This document shows, in pieces, positions 58,764 through 64,000 of a DNA stretch of 64,000 nt. Under the pieces are notes generated by a model. It was not told where the DNA came from, ran no database searches, and was given only the letters and a program-made list of their open reading frames with translations. This DNA is from Asterias amurensis. Lineage: Eukaryota > Echinodermata > Asteroidea > Forcipulatida > Asteriidae. The position numbers were made by a program, and so were the translations under genes. Where the stretch lies: positions 22,897,202 through 22,961,201 of the forward strand of contig NC_092653.1 in assembly GCF_032118995.1 (NCBI RefSeq), read 5' to 3'. The number at the start of each line of letters is the position of its first letter. Positions within the stretch are counted from its first letter, which is position 1.

Positions 58764-60422
58764 ATGGCTGACAGAGTAACTCAATTACAAGACGCTGTCA
58801 ATCAGGTATTTCTTTGCTATTTTATAATACTTGGGAGAGATATTGTATTCATACACTAACATTAAATGGTTTCTTATATTGTGTTGACTTGTATTGCATT
58901 TCCCAGAGACCGTTTTCCCAAAACACCGGAGAAAATAAACGATAAAATTGTTGCCCAATTTTCGGACATTACTTTTTTGTATTTTTTTGTGTTTAATTTG
59001 TTGGCTGATGATTGACAACAACACTGCTGCCTGTAGTGTGGGGTGGTTCGATTGCAATCTAAATCAGTGCAAGTAATACAAAAAGCAAAGTTTGCAGGAT
59101 TGGAGGAAAGATTTATGTATCTTTCCACCACTTTCCTACTAAATTCTACCGAATGGTATGTCTCGTTTTGATTAATTTGAATTTGATTAATTATAAATAA
59201 TAAATTAATTTATTTCATGTATAACAAATCATTGAGGCCACACTCTAGTTCATACATGTAGCTGCCAAACTTCCTCGTTTGTAAATGGTATACAATTATT
59301 ACAGTCATGAAATAAGGAAAGTAGTTCTTCATAAAAAATCATAAAGCATTCTAAACCATATTTCTAATTTCCTGTTCTTACCATGTTTATAGCTTGCAGA
59401 ACACTTCTGTAACAGCATTGGTGTCCTTCAACAAAGCGCCACACCAGCCAAGTTTCCTGGCTTTGAGAAGCAAGGAGTAACACTTCAGCAGGAGCCTGGA
59501 CATGGTCCGCAAGAGGACTACACCCAGCTGTTTGCTCAACTCATTGCTAGGACGGCCAAAGATATTGATGTTCTAATTGACTCGCTGCCGAGTGAAGAAT
59601 CAACGGTTGAACTTCAGGTCAGAAAGAAATTTCAGAGTTTGATTTGGAATATTGACCATTTATTTCGACCCATATTTGATAAAGATGTAAGCTTTTAAAG
59701 GTGACAAGTGAAATATCAACTTTGTGCTGTATGTAGTTAACAACTTACCGGTAAAAACATCATGATTAGTTTACTTTTGATTCCTCTGCAGCAAATTTTG
59801 TTTAGATGTCAAGTACAAATACTGCAATGTTGTTTCCAATAACCCAAGCAACAGGGTTGCCTAAAATGACTTAATTCTTGAGGAAACAATAAGCTTGTTG
59901 TTAGTGTGCAATTGTGCTTGATCAGTTTTGTTTCAACTTGAAAGGTTCTGACATTGTTGATCAAGCATTATGAGATCATGTTAATTAGATAATGTATATG
60001 ATACATGATTTTTTAATGCTGCTTACAATAACTGGACAATAATTGTTGCTTTCTTAACGCCACTTATCTTACAAAATAAAGTGTTACAGTTACATTATGC
60101 AGGATTTGTGGTGTTTGCGTTAATTGATATTTTAAGCATCAAATGATTGAACTTTGTGCCTTAACCATTTATTTGACTTTGTGCTTTTCTTCAATTACAG
60201 CAAGCATCCTTGAAGCACCTTGAGGTTGAGAATCAGGAGGCAGCCCATAAGCTCGGTGAGGTAGTACAGAGAGGCGAGGCACTCCTTGTGAGGATACAGG
60301 AGGCACTTGGTGATATCGCTGAGGCTCAACTCAGAACACAGAGTGCAAAGACGGCTAAACAGACACAAGAAGCAACAGCCATTAAGCAGGAAGAAGAAAC
60401 GGTTGACACTGTACAAAGATGA
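58764..60422 (+). CDS. MED21: Mediator complex subunit 21
   Basis: Three exons: 58764-58805, 59393-59617 and 60201-60422, all joined in phase 0, giving 162 residues. Known role: MED21 is a small helical subunit of the Mediator middle module, pairs with MED7, and acts in the nucleus in RNA polymerase II transcription. The sequence matches the family from the start ([14 protein letters not shown]), through CNSIGVLQQ, and in the hallmark segment [18 protein letters not shown] followed by DSLPSEES. The third exon encodes a coiled-coil helix ([32 protein letters not shown]). The tail is Gln/Glu-rich and makes the protein longer than the roughly 144-residue human form. Exon borders are GT/AG. The stop TGA shares ATGA with the start of CDIN1, and exon 3 contains no ATG before that point. 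Confidence 0.96.
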
Positions 60423-61270
60423 AACGTAGCGAGTATAAAGAGATCATTCAGTGCTTTGAGACACAACAGTGTGATGGCACAACAGAATCTTTGGCAGAGG
60501 TCAATAAAGTGTTTCCGACAGTGTCCCACAACACACTAATCAGTATTTACTCTCAGTATGTCCAACTAAAGACCAAGAAGAACTATAGCGTCTACAGCTC
60601 CCCATACAAAGCGCAGAAGTATTATGCTCAGTACAAGCAGCGTAGCGCAGATTCCTCCAACACCCAAGGCATGATATTAGTGCAGTTTGCCAACGAGCTT
60701 GATCTGAGCCCTGCGCTTCTCGCACGTGTTATAGTGGAGAGATATCTCTTTCATCTTTCTGGCGGTGAGGCACCAGTCTCTAAGAACAGACTGACTAAAA
60801 TGCTACGTGATCCTTGTCTGATAATGGACCCAGCACTCTCTCTTGAGGTACAACAGTGTTCATTAGTGGATTCCAGTTATGGACCAGTAGTGGACAGTAT
60901 TAAGCATTCCATTGGAGAAGAACTGGAAGTCCACTTGAAAAAGACCCTCCAGGATCATCATCTGGCGTTTCTAGACGAAGACGATATGAGAAAGAAAGGT
61001 TATGACAAGACGCCGGATATTAAACTCCAAGTGCCAATAGCTGTTGGAGGAAGGATTGTAAATTGGATTGAAAGTAAAGCACTGTTTGGTGACGACCACA
61101 GTCATGAGAATTACATGAAAGACCAATTATGGAGCTATGTAAATCGTTTTGGCTCTGGTCTGGTCATTTATTGGTTTGGTTTTATTGAGGAGCTCGCAAC
61201 AAGTTCGGAGCAAGGCATTATCATAGCTAATGACTTCCCCAAAACATTCTCAATATTGACTCCAGCATAA
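60419..61270 (+). CDS. CDIN1: CDAN1-interacting nuclease 1, single uninterrupted frame
   Basis: A 283-residue frame matches human CDIN1 (C15orf41, about 281 residues) over its whole length: an N-terminal helical region ([17 protein letters not shown]), the block [42 protein letters not shown], then the nuclease core. Motifs of a PD-(D/E)xK nuclease are visible: KTPDI with Asp200, then WIESKA with Glu218 and Lys220, and [20 protein letters not shown] after it. Known role: in humans CDIN1 binds codanin-1 and is mutated in congenital dyserythropoietic anaemia type I. The start aligns with the human start, supporting the ATG at 60419. In vertebrates the gene has many introns; here there is none. 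It begins inside the MED21 stop codon, so it probably shares its transcript or uses MED21 exon 3 as leader. Confidence 0.96.
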   Translation: MKRSEYKEIIQCFETQQCDGTTESLAEVNKVFPTVSHNTLISIYSQYVQLKTKKNYSVYSSPYKAQKYYAQYKQRSADSSNTQGMILVQFANELDLSPALLARVIVERYLFHLSGGEAPVSKNRLTKMLRDPCLIMDPALSLEVQQCSLVDSSYGPVVDSIKHSIGEELEVHLKKTLQDHHLAFLDEDDMRKKGYDKTPDIKLQVPIAVGGRIVNWIESKALFGDDHSHENYMKDQLWSYVNRFGSGLVIYWFGFIEELATSSEQGIIIANDFPKTFSILTPA

Positions 61271-61608
61271 TCTGAAACAGAACAACAAATTCTCATAAAC
61301 AATTCTTCAAAGCAATGTCCTGTTGCAAGTTTCAAACAAATTTGGTTTTTGATTGGACTGGATAAGTTAAGTTTATTTCTTGGCCAACATGTTAAACAAT
61401 GTAAGTTGTAGTCGATTGATGCAGACCTGGAACTTCGTTTGTCAGAGGGCAAGGGCCATTTTAATTTTGTAAAGGGCACTTCCATCAGAAAATCTTAGTC
61501 TGTGTGAAACTTTTGAAAGGGCATCAAGGACAAGACCAGGGCAACAGAGGTCGTGACCTCTGTGTAATTCCAGGCCTGTGATGATGGTTTAAGGTTTTAA
61601 TTACTTGT

Positions 61609-61614
61609 AATAAA
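61609..61614 (+). terminator. Polyadenylation signal for the MED21-CDIN1 unit
   Basis: AATAAA lies about 340 nt after the CDIN1 stop. No such signal can exist between the two genes because they overlap, so a message spanning both would end here. Confidence 0.6.
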
Positions 61615-64000
61615 GACATTACCACACACATATTTCTTTCACCATTATATGTGCATTTTTTATTTAATACCTTGGTTGGTTTAAGAGTCTTCATAAAGAC
61701 ACTTGAAATTTAACACTTGAAAAAATAGAATCAATTTTCTTAATTACGTCATGTTTTTTCACATGAGAAAGTTAGCGAAAAATAGTTGTTTATAATCCTT
61801 CACCTGTATTTGATATATAAATTTTACATTTCTGTCCCTTTTTTGAGTTAAAAAAACATGTTTGCTTTCCTTTTCTGAATCATGCTTTAAACAAAAAACG
61901 CTGCCAGCAAAAAAAAAGTGTGGCAAATTTACAAAAAAGCTTGTCTCTACACTGCGTGGTTGAATAACCAAATTTACACTTGTTTTGCTTTACTTTTCTA
62001 AGCATAAACTAAACTCTCTTATTAAAGCCTAAACTGTCATGTGTATTGGATGTACATTTCCTATAACTGGTCAAAGGTAAATTTTCTGCAGTGAGATAAA
62101 CTTGATGACACTGTACATTTTCTTTTGCAAATCCAAGACAATAAAATCCCTAGTTCATGCTGCTGTAAGGTCAACTGGTCAAAGGAAAAACGGATTTTTT
62201 TCGTAAAATATTTTCAAGTTTTCATTTTTAAATAAGAAAGATTTACTTGATATCTTTTGAATGTAAACACTTGGGATTTTAAGTAGGAACACAGTGGTAT
62301 ACATGTACATAAGCATTATTTCAGATTAATGCTTGATCAAATTTAAACATACATTGTTAATAACTACACACAAAACGAGATGAGCTTGAGAATTACTTTG
62401 TAGATATTAAACAGTGGACGTAACCTGTTGAGCATCAGTGCACAAATACATGGAAGGACTGTTCTGTTTCCTTAATAAAACAAATGTGTACAAAATTGCT
62501 TTACCCCCATTCTTATTATTCAGAAATGGATCTTTGGCTAGCGATTAATTTTAAAAACAAAACTAAATTTTGTCTTACATATGTTCAATTCTTCAGCACA
62601 CATTTTTGGGGGCAGCTACATGCCAATTAATTGGCCTACTCACTTGGCTGTGACAAAAATGAGCTTAGATGTTGATCATACATTTTTTGTACATTGAGGT
62701 TTGCGACCAACATACACTTCAGTGTTCACATTCATGTAGCCACATGTTCCATCGTGCGGTTCTTTTTTTGAAACCGTTAGGAATAAATACATTCGTAGAA
62801 ACACCTGCCTGAATAGAAAGCCCTGTGTTGCAGTCTCTGTTCTGTACACTAGGAAAATAGCACTGTGTGGTTGTATGTAAGTCCACACAATGTTTCAAGT
62901 CCTTATGTAGACTTCTTTTGTTCTCAGGTCCACACTTTGTAATGTAGTGTTACAACACAGTGTTCGAGTTCAGATAATGATCAGCAAATGTGTGTTGCAG
63001 GGAGAAATTACCCGGCAAAAAAATCCTACATGTGTTTCTACTCAAGCTAATAATTATTTGTTAAGTGTGTACAGTTATAAATAATTTAAATAAAAGCAGC
63101 TCTATTGTCCCTCTTCATTTCTTCACAGACCACAAAATTCACTTCTGTCTCAAAAATATCAGGTACACAGTTATCATTAGCACTTATGAATTATTGCAAC
63201 TTGTCAGGTTTTGTTACTTTTACATACAATATGACAGTTTTCTTCCAATAAAACACTTCAAGGACATAATAAAATTGCTTCCCCTTAATAAAGTAAATGT
63301 AATACTTCATATAGAAACTCAGAACAGACTGGACAACGGCCTTAAAACCGATATGATATAGAAACACCCTAGAAGTCATATTCCTTTAAACACTTTTGTT
63401 TTCAATAAATCTGTTGAAATTACTGAAAAATAAAACTTCCTTTTTTACAAAGAACAATTTTGGTCGGAGCACACTTCCAGCATTGGCTTATGCTTCATCA
63501 GCCATTCAGAAAACGTCATGCTTAGAGTAAACAGTAATGATGTGGCTACTGGAAAAAAATAGCCAGAGCCAGGTTATAACAAAATCTTCACGTTCCAACT
63601 AAGAATTCGAATTTCAAAGTAGTAGTTTCTTTACGCTAACCAGTTGGGAATCCATCCCAATTAAGAAATTTTGAGCACTTGATGAGATGATATTAATTAT
63701 TTCACAGTTCAATATAAATATAACATTATTTACATATGTACTTTCATGGTTGACCCGGACAATAGAGTAAAAAAAAACAATATTTTGGTCCAAAGCTTGG
63801 TATGTCCAACATTTTACATGAAGGTTAATATATAGGAGGCTATTAAAATAATTTATATACCACACACAGATTCTTGTCATTTGATTCATGGAATACATGT
63901 GTAGCATCATGTTCCATTTTTTGTATACATATTTTTTTGCCATGTTTACTGCCACGAGTCCTATATGGATAATTATTGTACAGCACCCATTAATCCACAC
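61615..64000. other. Right flank, nothing recognised
   Basis: AT-rich sequence without a recognisable exon, RNA gene or complete transposon. Several AATAAA words (for example near 62475) could serve as later polyadenylation signals. Short frames here lack homology that I can see. Confidence 0.45.

Noticed and set aside
60411-60425. MED21-CDIN1 fusion by -1 ribosomal frameshifting
   Set aside because: No slippery heptamer of the X-XXY-YYZ type is visible before the stop, and the CDIN1 start aligns with the start of the human protein, so separate initiation is simpler.

Overview
The window looks like nuclear DNA of a marine invertebrate deuterostome, most likely an echinoderm. Coding density is low, genes are split by introns with GT/AG borders, there are many short TTAA-flanked inverted-repeat transposons, and the two housekeeping genes at the right end resemble their vertebrate counterparts closely. 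The placement as echinoderm (perhaps a sea star) rests on recall of the repeat families and is not tested here.

Left third (about 1-22 kb): a cluster of secreted fibrinogen-related lectin-like genes, all on the minus strand. Gene B (10184 to 5746) and gene C (17799 to 12824) can each be assembled from seven exons with matching phases, giving about 481 and 488 residues. Both encode signal peptide, a four-cysteine N-terminal module, the first half of a fibrinogen C-terminal (FBG) domain, a whole F5/8 type C (discoidin) domain, and then the second half of the FBG domain. The discoidin domain is therefore nested inside the FBG domain, carried by a two-exon 1-1 phase module. Gene A (4583 to 1738) shows only its first two exons; the rest would lie to the left of the window. 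The gene A promoter and first exon (block X) and the gene C first exon (block Y) have been duplicated upstream of gene C, leaving two extra intact signal-peptide exons at 20.6 and 21.9 kb. These could be alternative first exons of gene C.

Middle (about 22-58 kb): no strongly supported protein gene. It holds a tandem array of exon-like blocks with repeated splice-type borders (25.2-30.0 kb), several inverted-repeat transposons, and a series of tandem repeats: about 178 bp units (34.5-35.9 kb), a tRNA-like pair (36.4-36.6 kb), about 215 bp AT-rich units with poly-C tracts (37.5-39.6 kb), a 6 kb array of 30 bp units (40.0-46.1 kb), a very regular 20 bp array (46.7-47.2 kb), and a 26 bp array (50.8-51.6 kb). 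The last lies inside a duplicated minus-strand set of short exon candidates (47.5-54.0 kb).

Right end (58-62 kb): MED21 (Mediator subunit 21), three exons on the plus strand, and directly after it CDIN1 (CDAN1-interacting nuclease 1) as one uninterrupted reading frame. The MED21 stop and the CDIN1 start share the four bases ATGA, so the two genes look like one dicistronic unit with one promoter region and one polyadenylation signal. This overlap and the nested FBG/discoidin architecture are the two most notable observations.
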